A stretch of DNA of 64,000 nt from Agriotes lineatus. Taxonomy: Eukaryota > Arthropoda > Insecta > Coleoptera > Elateridae. Positions 21,473 to 33,344 of the stretch are shown one piece after another (position 1 is the first letter of the stretch; every line of letters begins with the position of its first letter). The stretch lies in the NCBI GenBank assembly GCA_940337035.1, contig CALNHX010001064.1, forward strand, positions 186,001 through 250,000. Direction: 5' to 3'. Under the pieces are notes generated by a model. It worked only from the letters and a program-made list of their open reading frames with translations, was not told the origin of the DNA and did no database searches. Made by a program: the position numbers and the translations under genes.

Positions 21473-22937
21473 CAGGGCTGTGGAGTCGGTACAAAAAAGT
21501 CCGACTACGACTCCTGATATTTTAGTAGTTTCAATACGACTCCGACTGCGACAGTACTAGAATATTGATAACCCCCACCCCCCCATTCCTTTTCATCTAC
21601 CTGATAAACTTTACCGGCTCATGACGAATTTCGCAAGGTTTGGGATATGTGGTTGATTATAATAAATTACATAATTATCTTGTTTAATATTTGCTATTTA
21701 TATTCATAAATTAACAATAAAAACATAATGAAAATCGTGATTTATATCAACCCTGCGTCTGAGTTTTCAAATAATTAGAGCTGTGTCGTTCGTGAACGAT
21801 TCGGCTCTATGAACCGACTCCGTAGCGTGAGTCATGAGATCCGGATCGCGCTATTTGAAAGATTCAGTTCCTGAATCACTTTTCACATTTGAGTCTAGAT
21901 TCAAAAAGTCGTTCAGATAATGGAATAAATGTACCGATCTCTCTTCACGTAGCGAGTTGTGAATGGTTCATTTGAAATATCAATCTGGCGACTCGGTCAG
22001 GGAATATAATACGTTGTCTTGCACATCAGGTGATAAGGCAACGGCGGCGGTCGCTTACAGTAAAAGTAAAGTCATTAAAGGCGATTCATTTTGCATCAAA
22101 TATGCCGTCCAGCGATCACTTGTTTTTAATAGTGCCGGGAATTGTTTGCTGAATATCAAATTGATACACGAACTCAGTACGAGCTGCAGTTTATTATTTG
22201 AAAATAATTGTGTATACACTTCGAACAGGACTAAAATTAAATACTAGGTGCATTTTTATTAACGGAAGTTTTTATGTATCAAGTACAATGTGCATTCATT
22301 CATTCATTCATTATCTTCGACTTTTTTAATCATTTACCTTTCTCCCGCGCGTTATCAGTGGTCCGCGACAATTTATATAGGGCGATCAAATAAATTTCAG
22401 ATCGAGATGGTAGATGTTACATTATGTTTATATGGGGCCACGGCAAAATAAACCTTAAATTTATTTGATGACCCGATATAGTATAATGCCGACAAAACTA
22501 ATATAACTGCTCACTGGGGCGGGCGGTCTTTGCCTTTGCCGCTTGATTTTCAATTAACACCCGATACTTTTCGTCGGTGAGTCTGCGACTGTCAATGTGC
22601 TGAGCAGTCTGCAGTGCAATTCGTTCAAACGATTTATTTCATTTGGTCCCATTCTGAGGCGTATGCAATGTAGCAGTAGAACAAATGAAATGAATCTTTG
22701 GAGCCGAATCACTGAACCGGATCCCACAACTGAACGAGATTCAAAGAGTCAAATCTCAAAAATGAATCGCTTTGCCCAGCTCTACAAATAATCAGTAGTA
22801 CAGTTGTTCAAATAGTTTTTAGTTTTTACAAAAAGAATTTTTGTAAAGTGGTAGTCGGAGTCGGGTAATTTATACCGACTCCAACTGCGACTCCACCCAA
22901 AAAGTTCCGACTCCTCGACTCCGACTCTACAGCCCTG
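21473..22937. mobile_element. Outer hAT-type non-autonomous element
   Basis: Ends CAGGGCTGTGGAGTCGG and, reverse-complemented, CAGGGCTGTAGAGTCGG, typical hAT termini. Subterminal regions are full of GACTCC/GGAGTC repeats, as expected for transposase-binding arrays. It is flanked by a perfect 8-bp duplication CATTTATC (21465-21472 and 22938-22945). It encodes no transposase. Without the element nested inside it would be about 450 bp. Confidence 0.9.
21776..22784. mobile_element. Inner hAT-type element nested in the outer one
   Basis: Starts TAGAGCTGTGTCGTTCGTGA and ends CAGCTCTA, flanked by a perfect 8-bp duplication CAAATAAT (21768-21775 and 22785-22792). Subterminal regions contain many GAATCGNTTC / GAACGA-like blocks. 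About 1.0 kb with no transposase motif; short open frames here show no family resemblance. A (CATT)n run lies at 22293-22312. Confidence 0.9.
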
Positions 22938-22945
22938 CATTTATC

Positions 22946-23399
22946 TGTACTATTTTAATTAAATAAAATTGATGTTTTTTATTATCCTCAGTCGAATTAT
23001 TCAAGTAACCCCCCACCTCCTTTAACACATAATTTAAGTCTAAGACGCAGTTGCTGAAAACTGCTGCGGATTTCTTCAATTATTAAGGACGCTATGCGAT
23101 TTTTTCAATATTTCCGTATTGCTTACAACTTAAAAAATACAAGTTACTAGTATGAAGCTGAAATTTTGTATTTGGATTTAGACCTTCATTACAAATAACT
23201 TTTTCTTATAAAATTTTCCTCTAGTCAAAATTAAAGATACTTCGCTCTTTAGCTGGTTTCATATTTTTTTAATTACTAAAGAAATTATAATAAATAATAT
23301 TTATGGGTGGACTTTGACATCGCAAGATGTAATAATTGGAATTGCAAGTTTCTTGTCAAAATATATCTGTAGATTCAATTTGAATCATAACACAACAAA
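22946..23399. other. AT-rich stretch, nothing recognised
   Basis: No support for a gene. It separates the nested hAT pair from the next RTE fragment. Confidence 0.4.
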
Positions 23400-23800
23400 C
23401 TGGAAACAAATTAGATAGATCCGAAAGTAAGGACATGAGACGAGTACTAGGACCAGTATGCGGAAACAACATTTAGAGGGCGAGATATAATGAAAAAATA
23501 TACTGGCAATTAAACGAACCACTCTTGTCGGAATTCATTAAAATACAAAAATTGCAATAGGTAGAACACGTGGCAAGGATAAATGAGGACGCAATTCCAC
23601 AAAGAACAATAAACAGCTGAATGCAAGGAAGAAGACCAGTTGGGCAAACAAGAAAAAGGTGGGAGGATGCTGTCAATGAAGATAGGAGAGGTTTGCTGAG
23701 GTAACAGAATTGGAAAAGAACAACACAGAATAGAGAGTAGTGGAAGCAAAAACTGAAAAAGGGATGAGGAGGGAAATAACACCCCTCGAGGAGTAATCCC
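23400..23800 (+). pseudogene. RTE-clade C-terminal fragment
   Basis: With several stops it reads MRRVLGPVCGNN, YNEKIYWQLNEPLLSEFIK, VEHVARINEDAIPQRTINS and GRRPVGQTRKRWEDAVNED, the C-terminal end of an RTE polymerase. It lies immediately upstream of a second, longer element and belongs to another copy. Confidence 0.65.
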
Positions 23801-23829
23801 TAAGAAGAAAAATTGGACACAAACTATTT

Positions 23830-26800
23830 TTCCACCCCTCGGAAAGGAAAGGCCAGGAGGAGAATAGGAGGAATTAAATAAAACACAATATTACAAAGAC
23901 AACTCGACAATAACATACTCCAAAAAACTAGCAGGATCTAACAACTGAGCGGAACTAACTATAACGAAAAGCAATGAAAAAGGACAAGAGAGAACAAATC
24001 AAAGGCACAAGCAAGAAAATAGGGAAGCATTGAGAAAAACACAGGAAAACGATAACAAAATAGGAATACGGATATGGAATAAAAACACTTTGACTGACAA
24101 AGACATGGAGTTGGTGGAGGAAATGGATGCCAATAAAATCCATATTTTAGGCATAAGCGAAACAAAGAAAAAACATTGTACTACTCAGGAGTGAAGATAG
24201 AAAGCAGGGCAAACAAAGGAGTGGCTCTGTTAATGACAGAAGATATGCACAAACTTGTACTAAAATATAGAGCGGTTAATTCAAGAATCCTGTCTTTAAC
24301 AATTAAACTAGGAAAGATAATTAATATAATAGAAATCTACGGACCTGTATAAGGTACACCTGAGGAAGAAGTAGAGGAATTCGACAGGGCACTCCAGGAA
24401 GTATTAAACGAAGCAAGAGAGGAAACAGAAGCATCAATCATAATGGGTGACTGGAACGCAAGAGTTGGAGAGGATCACAATAGAGGACTGGGTTGTATGG
24501 GTAACTAAGGAGAGCAAACACTAAACAAGAACGAAATAAAAATGATAAGAGTTCTGCCAAAGCAACGATCTAATAATAGGAAATACGATGTGGAGGCAAA
24601 AAGAGGACATATACACCTTCGTGGCAGAAGAACGAAATGCACACATAGTCAATACACGAAGTCTCAACGAAGTAGTACAAAATATAGGAACAAGGAAATA
24701 AGTAGACATAGGCACAAATCATAGATTGGTGATGGTACAACTTCTAACCAAAATAAACAAAACAGAAGAAATAGCCTATAGCAAAATAGCAACCTATAAG
24801 CTAAAAACGTCCGATAATCAGAGGAACTACCAAGAAAAGACAAACAGACTATTCAGCAGACTTAAGGAAGAGGGACAAAAAGAGAACTTAAAGAGTTGCA
24901 ATGGAAAACATTTAAGGAAATAATTTCAAAGGTGGCAGAAGAAACATACGGGACAAGAAAATTCAACAAACATTTAAAGAGAACAAAGTGGTGGAATGAA
25001 GACATAACAGTCTAGGAAAAGAAACAAGCATGGAAGAAATACATACAATCAAAAAGCAAGGAAAGACAGGGAAAATTATACAGAAAAAAGAAATAAAGTA
25101 AAGAAAGCAATTAAAGCAAAAAAGAATAGCTGGAGAGTTTGGGACAGAACTTAACGACAACTACAAAATAGATACAAAGAAATTCTGGACAACCGTAAAA
25201 AGGTTAAGGGGCTCAAACATAAAAAAAGTAAAAGCAATATACAATAAACATAACGAACTCAAAACGGAAATGAAAGAAATATTGGAAACATGGAAGGACT
25301 TCTACGAGGAAAAATTTGGAGACACAGTTGTAGAAAAGAGGAGAAGGAAGATACAAAAGAAATCCAACAAATAACAAAAGAAGAACTAGAGGAAGCAATC
25401 CAACATCTGAAGACTGGGAAAGCAAGTGGAGAGGATGAGATAGCCCCCCGGAAATAATAAAATGGTTAGGAGAGGAAGGAAAGGAACAGTTATGGGAGGT
25501 ATTCAAAGAAGCCTGGAACCAGGAAAGAATCCCTAAAGACTAAGAAACTAACTTAATCATCGCAATTCACAGAAAAGGTGAAACATCAAAATGCGGAAAC
25601 TACAAAGCTATCTGTCTAGCTCAAACCACACATAAACTATACACAAGAATCCTAGAGAAAAGACTAAGAGCCTATGTAGAACACAAACTAGAGAAAGAGC
25701 AATCGGCATTCAGACCAAGAAGACAAGCGAACGAAAACATCTTCATATTAAGAAGCTTAATACATAAGGCAATAGAAGAAGGAAAAAGCCGTATATAACC
25801 TTTATTGACCTAAAAGCAGCATTCGACACAGTGAACAGACAAGCACTATGGAACACTCTCGCCGAATTAGAAGTACCGAACCAGTTTATACGAATAATAA
25901 GAAGCACGATTAATAAAGTGAAAGGCAAAGTACAAATAGCAGGACAAAGATCAGAGGTATTCGAGATAAAAAAGGGAATAAAGCAGGGGGAACGTCAAGT
26001 CCACTGCTATTTGTGATCGTGATGGATAAAATACTAAAGTTAATCAAGGCCAAAACAGAGCTAAACACCGTGGTAGGATACAAGAACCTAAAGCCCATAT
26101 CAATAAGCAGTTTGATGTACGCAGACGACGTAGTATTACTGGCCGACTTGAGAGGAAAAACACAGAAACTAATAGACAACTGGACCAATAAAATAGAAAA
26201 CATGAAGATGGAAATTAACACAAATAAAACAAAAGTGATGATAATCAATGAAACCCAAGGAATCAACAGGAACAGAGAGATTACATGGAAGAACTCATGA
26301 CTAGAAAGACCTTTTAATATTTGGAGACAATACTAACAAGTGACGGTAAAATTGATGCAGAACTAGCCAACAGAACAAACAAATCATCGAGTGTACTATT
26401 CGCTGAACAAAACGGTTTTAGGCCACAAGGAAATAAAAAGAGATATTAAAATAAAAATTCATAATACAATAACGTTACTTAGAATTACCTACGCAGCAGA
26501 GAACTAGACCCTGCAGAAAAAGCACATGGGAAAAATAAACGCAATGGAGATGAAACATCTGAGAAAGATCATGGGGATAACCAAATGGGAGCACGTGAGG
26601 AGCACATAAGGGAGACTACCCAACAACCACCAGTACTAGAAAAAATAGAAAGAAAACAGCTAAACTGGTACGGGCATATTACACGGATGAACAGAGAAGG
26701 ATTACCAAAAGAATAATGGAAATGGTAAAACCAATAAGAGGAAGAAGAGGTAGACCAAGAAGAAGATGGCTGGACCAGATAGAGGACTTGGGGAGATCAA

Positions 26801-26935
26801 AGGGAAATTATTAACGGAGATGAAAATTCTAGCAGGGGATAAGGAAGCGTGGAAGACCTGGGTGAAAGAAGGACTGGACCCTCAATCCGACGCCTGAAAG
26901 GGCAGAAGGATCCGTGAAAGAAGAAGAAGAAGATA
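23830..26935 (+). mobile_element. Nearly complete but decayed RTE-type retrotransposon
   Basis: One element in correct order. The apurinic-type endonuclease at about 24100-24720 reads MELVEEMDANKIHILGISET, KGVALLMTEDMHKLVL and ASIIMGDWNARVGEDHN. A linker with KTGKASGEDEIAPP follows (about 25400). The RT at about 25600-26300 reads YIDL-like FIDLKAAFDTVNRQALWNTL, GIKQG, then LMYADDVVLLAD and MEINTNKTKVMIIN. The C-terminus at about 26500-26900 has KLNWYGHITRMNREG and GRRGRPRRRWLDQ-like pieces. A short (GAA)n tail lies at 26917-26932. Many single-base frameshifts and stops break it, so it is dead. Confidence 0.85.
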
Positions 26936-27561
26936 AAGTGGTTGATAATTTTGAATGAGTTATTACAATAGATTTGTAAATTTTAAAATGTTCTTTGTTT
27001 TCTTTTCTTTTTTTGCATGTTTTACATATCTACTATTTGGAGTTGCAAATAAATTAAACTTGCCAATTCATCTACAAATATTTTAAGGGATTATTCATAA
27101 TGGTTGCAGTAGTCACTTGAAAAATTCAATGTTTAATTAATATTATATTTGTATTGAACTTCTTAGTTACATTAACGTCATCATAATCGGACACAGATGA
27201 ATAGGTTTCGACAGGTGGAAATAATTATTTTTACACTACATTTTGTGTTGTTATCGTATGATAATTTACAAGATTCTCTAAAAACAAAAACTATTTAAAA
27301 TAAGTGGTTGGATATCAAATTGCTATTTTTTATTGCTGTACTTTTGACATAGCTAGACGTAGATACTTACATTTTTAATTGGTGATAGCGGTGCCAGCAG
27401 GTTTACTTCTAGAGCAGCAGATTAATTACTATCTGTTTTGTTACACTATTTACAATTGCTAATATTCTCTGACTTCCTGAGTTATACATTGGGTAAAACT
27501 TAAAACACACCCTATTAACTGCACTTCACTGCCACCTTCGCTTACAATATTATGTTTAATT
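26936..27561. other. AT-rich stretch, nothing recognised
   Basis: No gene, RNA or paired repeat ends were identified between the RTE element and the SINE. Confidence 0.4.
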
Positions 27562-27571
27562 AAAATTTACA

Positions 27572-27890
27572 GCCGGGGTCGGTAGCTCAGTGGTAAGCAT
27601 CCTGACTACTGATCTAAGGGTCGCGAGTTCGATTCCCGGTCCCGGTGAGGTTTTCAAAAATAAAAAAATGCAAATGAAAGCCTCTACAGAATGCCATCAT
27701 TGGGAAGTGATGTAAAGTCGTGGGTCCCACGTTACTACGATGTGTAGCATGTAAAAGATCCCTTGCTAAGGTTGGAACTTCTTAGTCTCGGCAAAATTCT
27801 AAGTAGAACTTAGACCATATAACCAAAGCAGTTGTTGTCTAAGATACCTGGTACTCTGCATGCCTAGACTTTGTCCATTAACAAACAAAC
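27572..27890 (+). mobile_element. tRNA-derived SINE with perfect 10-bp TSD
   Basis: The 5' ~75 bases are tRNA-like: A box TAGCTCAGTGG (27583-27593) and B box GAGTTCGATTCCC (about 27625-27637), with CCGGGGT pairing to GTCCCGG as a residual acceptor stem with G-U pairs. A ~220-bp unrelated body and an ACAAACAAACA tail follow. The insertion is flanked by AAAATTTACA (27562-27571 and 27891-27900). It is not a functional tRNA: the anticodon arm pairs poorly and no CCA-side terminator follows. The 10-bp duplication fits retroposition by a partner LINE, and its body shows no fragment I recognise. Confidence 0.85.
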
Positions 27891-27900
27891 AAAATTTACA

Positions 27901-28544
27901 TTTAAGTACGATGTCGTGCCCGTGCGTGACCACATATAAATTGGACTGATCTTCAGTAAGAAGTAGGATAGCACAATAGCTAAATTTTCTGGACATTGGT
28001 CATATATAAACACGATTTAGAAAAAATAAAGGGCAAATTTTAAAAATTGGCCTTTTAAAATTAAACTATATAAGACATTAGTCGCATGTAACAAATTGTA
28101 TCTCAGAAACTACACCCAAGCGAAGATTGGCCTTTGTTCTACTTCAAATATTTAAAAAGACAAATTGAACTACGTATACGACTCTACTATGGCAATTTTT
28201 CTTCATTTTCAGAAAACAATTAGTTACGAGGGTACTTCCTCTATCTCGTCTTCACTAAAATTGGTGAACACCTCTTTGGGTATCATAATACTAGTATCAG
28301 TATCAGAGACTACATCATTTGTTATCATATTAGTACAAGTCATATCAGTATTTGATGTATTTTTATAACAATTTCCAGGTATTCTGGTTGAAAAATATGA
28401 GTACCTTGCGGTCGATCCTTTGAAAAAAGAAACCGTTCAACGAAGAACATTCATACTTTGGTAGTTAGACAAATACGATATGTAGAGTACCTCACTGTTG
28501 GTTCCTTTGATGTCAAAATACCGATTTGGATGACCTTGAACGGC
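27901..28544. other. AT-rich stretch, nothing recognised
   Basis: Short frames only, with no homology that I can see. Confidence 0.4.
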
Positions 28545-28690
28545 TCCTGGGGGGGTACTTTCCGATGGTGCTAACAGATGGCGCCAGTACTTTATCACAT
28601 ATGATTGGTAGCAGAGCTAGTAACTGGCTCTGATTGGTAGAATTTTGTGCTGCCATCTGATAGTAAAGCTTAGAAAAACCCCCCGAGTTA
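28545..28690. repeat. Small inverted-repeat element with G-run termini
   Basis: About 145 bp bounded by GGGGGGGTAC and ACCCCCCGAG. Inside, CAGATGGCGCCAG is mirrored by CTGCCATCTG, and GATTGGTAG occurs twice in direct orientation. It could be a small MITE. No target duplication was found. Confidence 0.35.
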
Positions 28691-28770
28691 CTGTCCCAGA
28701 CACTCTATACTTTGTAGACAGGTTTCAACATTTGGAATGAGTGTTTCTACTTGTTTTATGTATGTACGCT

Positions 28771-28916
28771 GGTTATACAACGTATGAATAATATGTTGAT
28801 GGCACTATAGGTCTATGTCAAATTCGAGGTTAGCAGGTTAGGTTTTGCGTCAGTCTGTGTCAAAACTGACATAGACTTACAGTGCCACCAACATATTATT
28901 CATACGTTATATAACC
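28771..28916. mobile_element. Palindromic MITE, short-armed copy
   Basis: Ends GGTTATACAACGTATGAAT and its reverse complement ATTCATACGTTATATAACC. The left arm keeps GAGGTTAGCAGGTTAGG, but the right arm has lost about 30 bases, so the palindrome is asymmetric. It belongs to the same family as 10378-10650 and 36658-36813. Confidence 0.75.
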
Positions 28917-29280
28917 ATGACCATTCAAAAACGTTCGATCATTTCTGAAGGTACTGTACGACATGTTCTATCTTGTTTTCTCTTGGTAAAACATATATCC
29001 ATTACTGTCTAGCACACTTTTTATGCCCTATTTTCTCTAAAATTTTGGGCAACCTGTAGTATATTTACAGGGTGTATTCAAATGAAGTAGCATAAATGAT
29101 GAGGGGTGAATTCTCGAGTCAAAATAAGAAGATTAAGCTACATACCTTAGAACAGTAAAATTTCTCCTGGAAGTAGGTACCCCTTGTGGGCCTCGTCATG
29201 GACAGTAAATATTTTTAAGATTACCATTAATTCGTATCCCTATTTATTCCAATAGTAACTTCCATATGATTTTACCCCAA
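28917..29280. other. Stretch with nothing recognised
   Basis: TACAGGGTGTATTC at 29068 resembles transposon termini, but no partner end was located. Confidence 0.35.
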
Positions 29281-29822
29281 TTCAAATTGAAAGTGATCCA
29301 CGCGTAGTGTATAACATAACTAAAGCGAATAGCGGTGTATATAGACCTACTCGATCGAATACGTTAGAGGTTAGGAAAGCCGATGCGAAAGCGAATGATG
29401 CGATAAGAGAAGTGTTCGCGGCAAACACACAAGCAACGTTGTCGAGTTTCCGAATTTACGCGAAACTAAGGCAGGCAGCAGACCACGCACCACGGTTACG
29501 CAGTTTCGTAAAAAAAGTGAAAATTAACCAAAATGAATTGCAATGTTTGTAAACAAATCAAAGTGCAGAATAAGGACATTTTTAACTGTGCTGGATGTAG
29601 TAAAGCTATTAAATGCAAGGAATGATGAGGTTACACTGCATCAGAAGTAAAAGTTTTATAACTTACAATGGTTATGAAATTTTACTGTCCAAAATGTCTT
29701 AATGGAGAATCCAGCAGTTTACTACAAAAACTACAAATGAGTAAAGAATCAGCAGTTGAAGATAAAATACAATTATAAACCTTTTAGCCAAAAAAATAGA
29801 AGAAGGAAATTAAAACTAAAAA

Positions 29823-30492
29823 TCTGATGTGAGACACGCACACAACTTCCTATTACAGTGATCTTATAATTAGCCAAAAATTTGATTTTAAATTTTTAAG
29901 CATTTGTCAAAATTTTTCAAAAATTACAAATTCTACAAAAACGGTACAAAATAGAGCGTTAGTTCAAGAGACAATTTTTTTCTAGAATTGTAAGCTGAAT
30001 TTAAAAATGTAATAATATACCGGGTGTTCTATTTAAAATCGGAGTTAATAAAAAAAGAAAAAAAACAAAAGAAACCTATTTTAGAAGTATTCAACTGGAA
30101 AATCACCTATCTCACATCAATACACATTAAAATGTATAAAAATGTAAAGTTTAAAAAAAATCGTTAGAGCCGTTTTTGAAAAAATCGAAAAAAACTGAAA
30201 AATTACAAGAGTAAACACCTACTTCCGGTTATGCGATTTTCTTCAAAAGCTTGCTGTCGCATCTACATAGTACACAAAACTTATATATGAAGTTTCAACG
30301 CCATACCTGTTTTCGTTTTTGATATATTCTGTTCACAGACAGACACACAGACACACAGACAGACAGACACACAGACCAATGAAAAAAATATGTTTTTTGG
30401 GTTCAGGGGACTCTAAAACGTGAAGATCTGTTGAAAACTCAATTTCGAATTTTTGGGGTGAATCCAATACTTTCTTTATTGTAAAAGGAAGT
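29823..30492 (+). mobile_element. ~650-bp non-autonomous repeat, copy 2
   Basis: Same family and orientation as 5730-6383. It starts TCTGATGTGAGACACGCACA and ends in the hairpin ...TGTAAAAGGAAGT. The (ACAG)n run at about 30338-30376 is longer than in copy 1. It sits inside ORF1 of a non-LTR element. Confidence 0.7.
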
Positions 30493-30801
30493 AAAAAGGA
30501 AATTTAATTGGAAACCGAGCTTAGAACAACTCTCATATAGCAAAGTAGTTAAAAAATAAGAGGTAATAATAGTGAAACCAAAGATTTTAAGTGAAATCAG
30601 TAAAGCTATCAAATACGAAGTTAAAAAAAATAATTGCCCATGTGGATTGGGAGTTGGTGTATCTAGAATCAGGTATACACGAAATGGAGGAATAGCTATA
30701 AAGTGTAGAGACAATGAAACAGCAAGAGTTCAGAAAGTGTGCAACGATATACAGTCTTCATTAGGTCAAACATATAATAAAGCGAATATTTCTGAAAAAA
30801 A

Positions 30802-31448
30802 TTTGGTGTGATACACGCACACAACTTTCTTTTACAGTGATCTTATAATTAGCCAAACATTTGATTTTTAATTTTTAAACATTTGTCAACAATTTAAAAA
30901 AATTACATATTCTATAGAAACCGTACAAAATAGAGCGTTAGTGCAAGAAACATATTTTTTCTAAAATTTTAAGCTGAATTCAAAAATGTAATAATATACC
31001 GGATGTTCTATTTAAAATAGGAGTTAATAAAAAAACAGGAAAAAAACAAAAGAAACCCATTTTTGAGATATTCAACTGGAAAATCACCTATCTCACATGA
31101 ATACACATTAAAAATTTAATAAAAATGTAAAGTTTGAAAAAAATCGTTGGAGCCGTTTTTGAAAAAATCGAAAAAAAACTGAAAAATCATAACAGTAAAC
31201 ACCATACTTTGCGATTTTCTTCAAAAGCTTGCTGCTGCATCTAGATAGTACGCAAAACTTATGTATGAAGTTTCAACGCCATACTTCTTTTCGTTTTTGA
31301 GATATTCTGTTCACACACCGACAGACACACAGACCAATGAATCAAAACAAGTTTCTTGGGTTCAGGGGACTCTAAAACGTGAACATCTGTTGAAATCTCA
31401 CTTTCGAATTTTTGGATTGAATCCAATACTTCCTTTATTGTAAAAGGA
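30802..31448 (+). mobile_element. ~650-bp non-autonomous repeat, copy 3
   Basis: Starts TTTGGTGTGATACACGCACA and ends TTGTAAAAGGA, so the final GT of the other copies is lost. It is more diverged from copies 1 and 2 and has a shorter microsatellite. It sits about 310 bp after copy 2, in the same ORF1 and orientation. Confidence 0.65.
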
Positions 31449-31757
31449 ACCGAGAATAATAGTGCCTAATGTACATCAGTTAGAAGTAGAAGACGAGGAC
31501 AGCCTGCTTGAGAAAATTATTGTACAAAATTCTACAACTACTGAGGAGGGTGAAAGTAACACATACAATAAAGATTAATAAATAATTATGTATATTACTC
31601 TGTAATTAAATACACATGCTTATGAATGTATTGGAAAAAACACATATAGGATGGGGAACTTGTTTCCTTAAAAACAGTTTAAATGTAAAGCAGTGCTATA
31701 ATTGTTGGAAATTTGGTCATTTAGCTAAGGAATGTAAAAAGAAAACCCCAATATTGT

Positions 31758-33339
31758 AACGCCCGGTTTCAATTTTATTTCAATAGCGCGTTATTGCGAT
31801 TAGCACCTTCTTTCCAACCACCTTATATCTAGATATTGTAGCAAAAGAACTCAGATTTATCGCAGCAATCGTCTGCCTTTAGAGATAAACACCTACAGCT
31901 TTCCTGTCGCAGCATGTTAGCGGGCTTTCGATTTCGAGTAGGCCGCAGGAAAACAGTGGAATCGCTCGATTAGTATTGATTTCGCACGACACACGCCTTG
32001 CGGATCTAATTGTTGTGTAGGCGGAAGCTATACTTGTTTTTAAACAAATGAAAGCTGCTAGCGCGTTGGTTCTTTGCAAACGGGCGCAAACAGCTTGGGT
32101 AACTCCCCTGCGTCTTCTAATAAACGAAAACCGCCGCGGCGATGTTTTCTGCACAATCGGCTGTGAACACCGTTGGCCGTCTCTTACGAGGCTCCCATGA
32201 GGCTATCATGAGGCCTATTCAGTCTCCCGAATTTGCTTCTACACGTCAGCCAGGAATTCCAGAATACCGTGCCGCTTCTTGATGCTGTTCGATGTATTCT
32301 TAACAGTGGTGACGTTGGGATTCACAACCTGAGTTCGGAAAGGTACCTTTGACAGCTCTGTTTCCTAGAAATCATTCGCAGAAAGGGATCGATAATAGCC
32401 ATCGGCGCGGGTGGAAGTGAGATGAATGAACGATTTCAAGGAAACAGAGCTGTCAGAGGTACCTTTCCGAACGCAGTATAAGAATTATGTAGCCAATTCC
32501 GGTTTAGAATTCTTCTTGGATGAGATGCAATGCACCAGGATTTCCCCTGCCGATCGCTGGATAATTGTAACAAACTAAATTGTAAGTACATGCAAAGAAA
32601 CTCATACTGAAGCGTGTTTAATCACTCTTTTGGTTCAATCATTTATTAACGCTAAAGAGCGAGAATTTGATTGTTTCAAAATTGCTGAAATAAGAATTTA
32701 TCGGTAACTCAAATAAGCCGCGTCCCTTGGGCGTTGTGCATTGTGTGTCAATTGTGATAGCACAGGTGGTTATCCTGAAGTAATTTGAGCCATAATTAGC
32801 AATTTGTGACTTGAATACTTGGAAGTTAATTCCTATTTGTGGTTTATTAATTCATTTGATGGCCAATGGTCCTACAAACTTAAATTGCTGTCACTTTGTC
32901 TAACGGCTTATGTATATAATTCAAGTGTTTTTGGGTTTTTGATTTTTGGGTTTAATTAAATGCCCCTATTGCTGTTGTTTGTTTGTGTTCTTTCCTCAAT
33001 CCCTCTAGCTGTACGAGTCATATAGGTATGCAGCGAAGTACAAAAGGCAGGTGGCGTAATATTAATTAGCTAGTTTTGTTTTTATGTTGTGAGTAACGAC
33101 AAGGCGCCCAAATTTTAATAATCCTACTGATAAATTTTGTAAGCCCGAAGCGTTTTTTTTTGCCTAGTCCTTACACTACGTCATATTCTGCCGAGAGTTA
33201 AAAGAGCTAGTCGAGGCCTTGCTAACCCTTCGTTTAAGGGTGGTACTACATGCCAGATATGCAGCGAAAATAATAAAGCAACTGGTAGAACGATAGAACA
33301 ACTACAGAAAAAAGCAAGATACCCTGACATAACTAATCG
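31758..33339. other. Insert of unknown nature between ORF1 and endonuclease
   Basis: The sequence starts TGTAACGCCCGG right where ORF1 stops, like the start of a gypsy-type LTR, and AAGGCGCCCAAA at about 33100 resembles a primer-binding site. No clear terminal CA or target duplication could be fixed, so a solo LTR is only a guess. It is less AT-rich than the flanks. Confidence 0.3.
32333..32472. repeat. Inverted repeat with ~45-bp arms
   Basis: GTTCGGAAAGGTACCTTTGA on the left is mirrored by GAGGTACCTTTCCGAAC on the right, and CAGCTCTGTTTCCT by AGGAAACAGAGCTG. A ~55-bp spacer lies between. It is inside the unknown 31.8-33.3 kb insert. Confidence 0.7.
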
Positions 33340-33344
33340 AGAAA

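Larger units (their letters stand above)
29281..31757 (+). mobile_element. Non-LTR retrotransposon 5' UTR and ORF1, broken by two repeats
   Basis: A relatively CpG-rich leader (29281-29532) precedes ATG 29533. ORF1 pieces follow in three blocks, 29533-29822, 30493-30801 and 31449-31757, separated by two ~650-bp repeats. Block 1 has a PHD-like finger: NCNVC, NCAGC, then KFYCPKC. Block 2 is the gag core (KAIKYEVKKNNCPCGLGVGV, RNGGIAIKCRDNETARVQKV). Block 3 continues PNVHQLEVEDEDSLLEKI and ends with a CCHC knuckle CYNCWKFGHLAKEC. This order is found in CR1/jockey-type ORF1 proteins. Stops and frameshifts occur in all blocks. Confidence 0.75.

Noticed and set aside
27572..27650. A tRNA gene
   Set aside because: Good A and B boxes, but the anticodon arm pairs poorly, and a SINE body, tail and target duplication follow.
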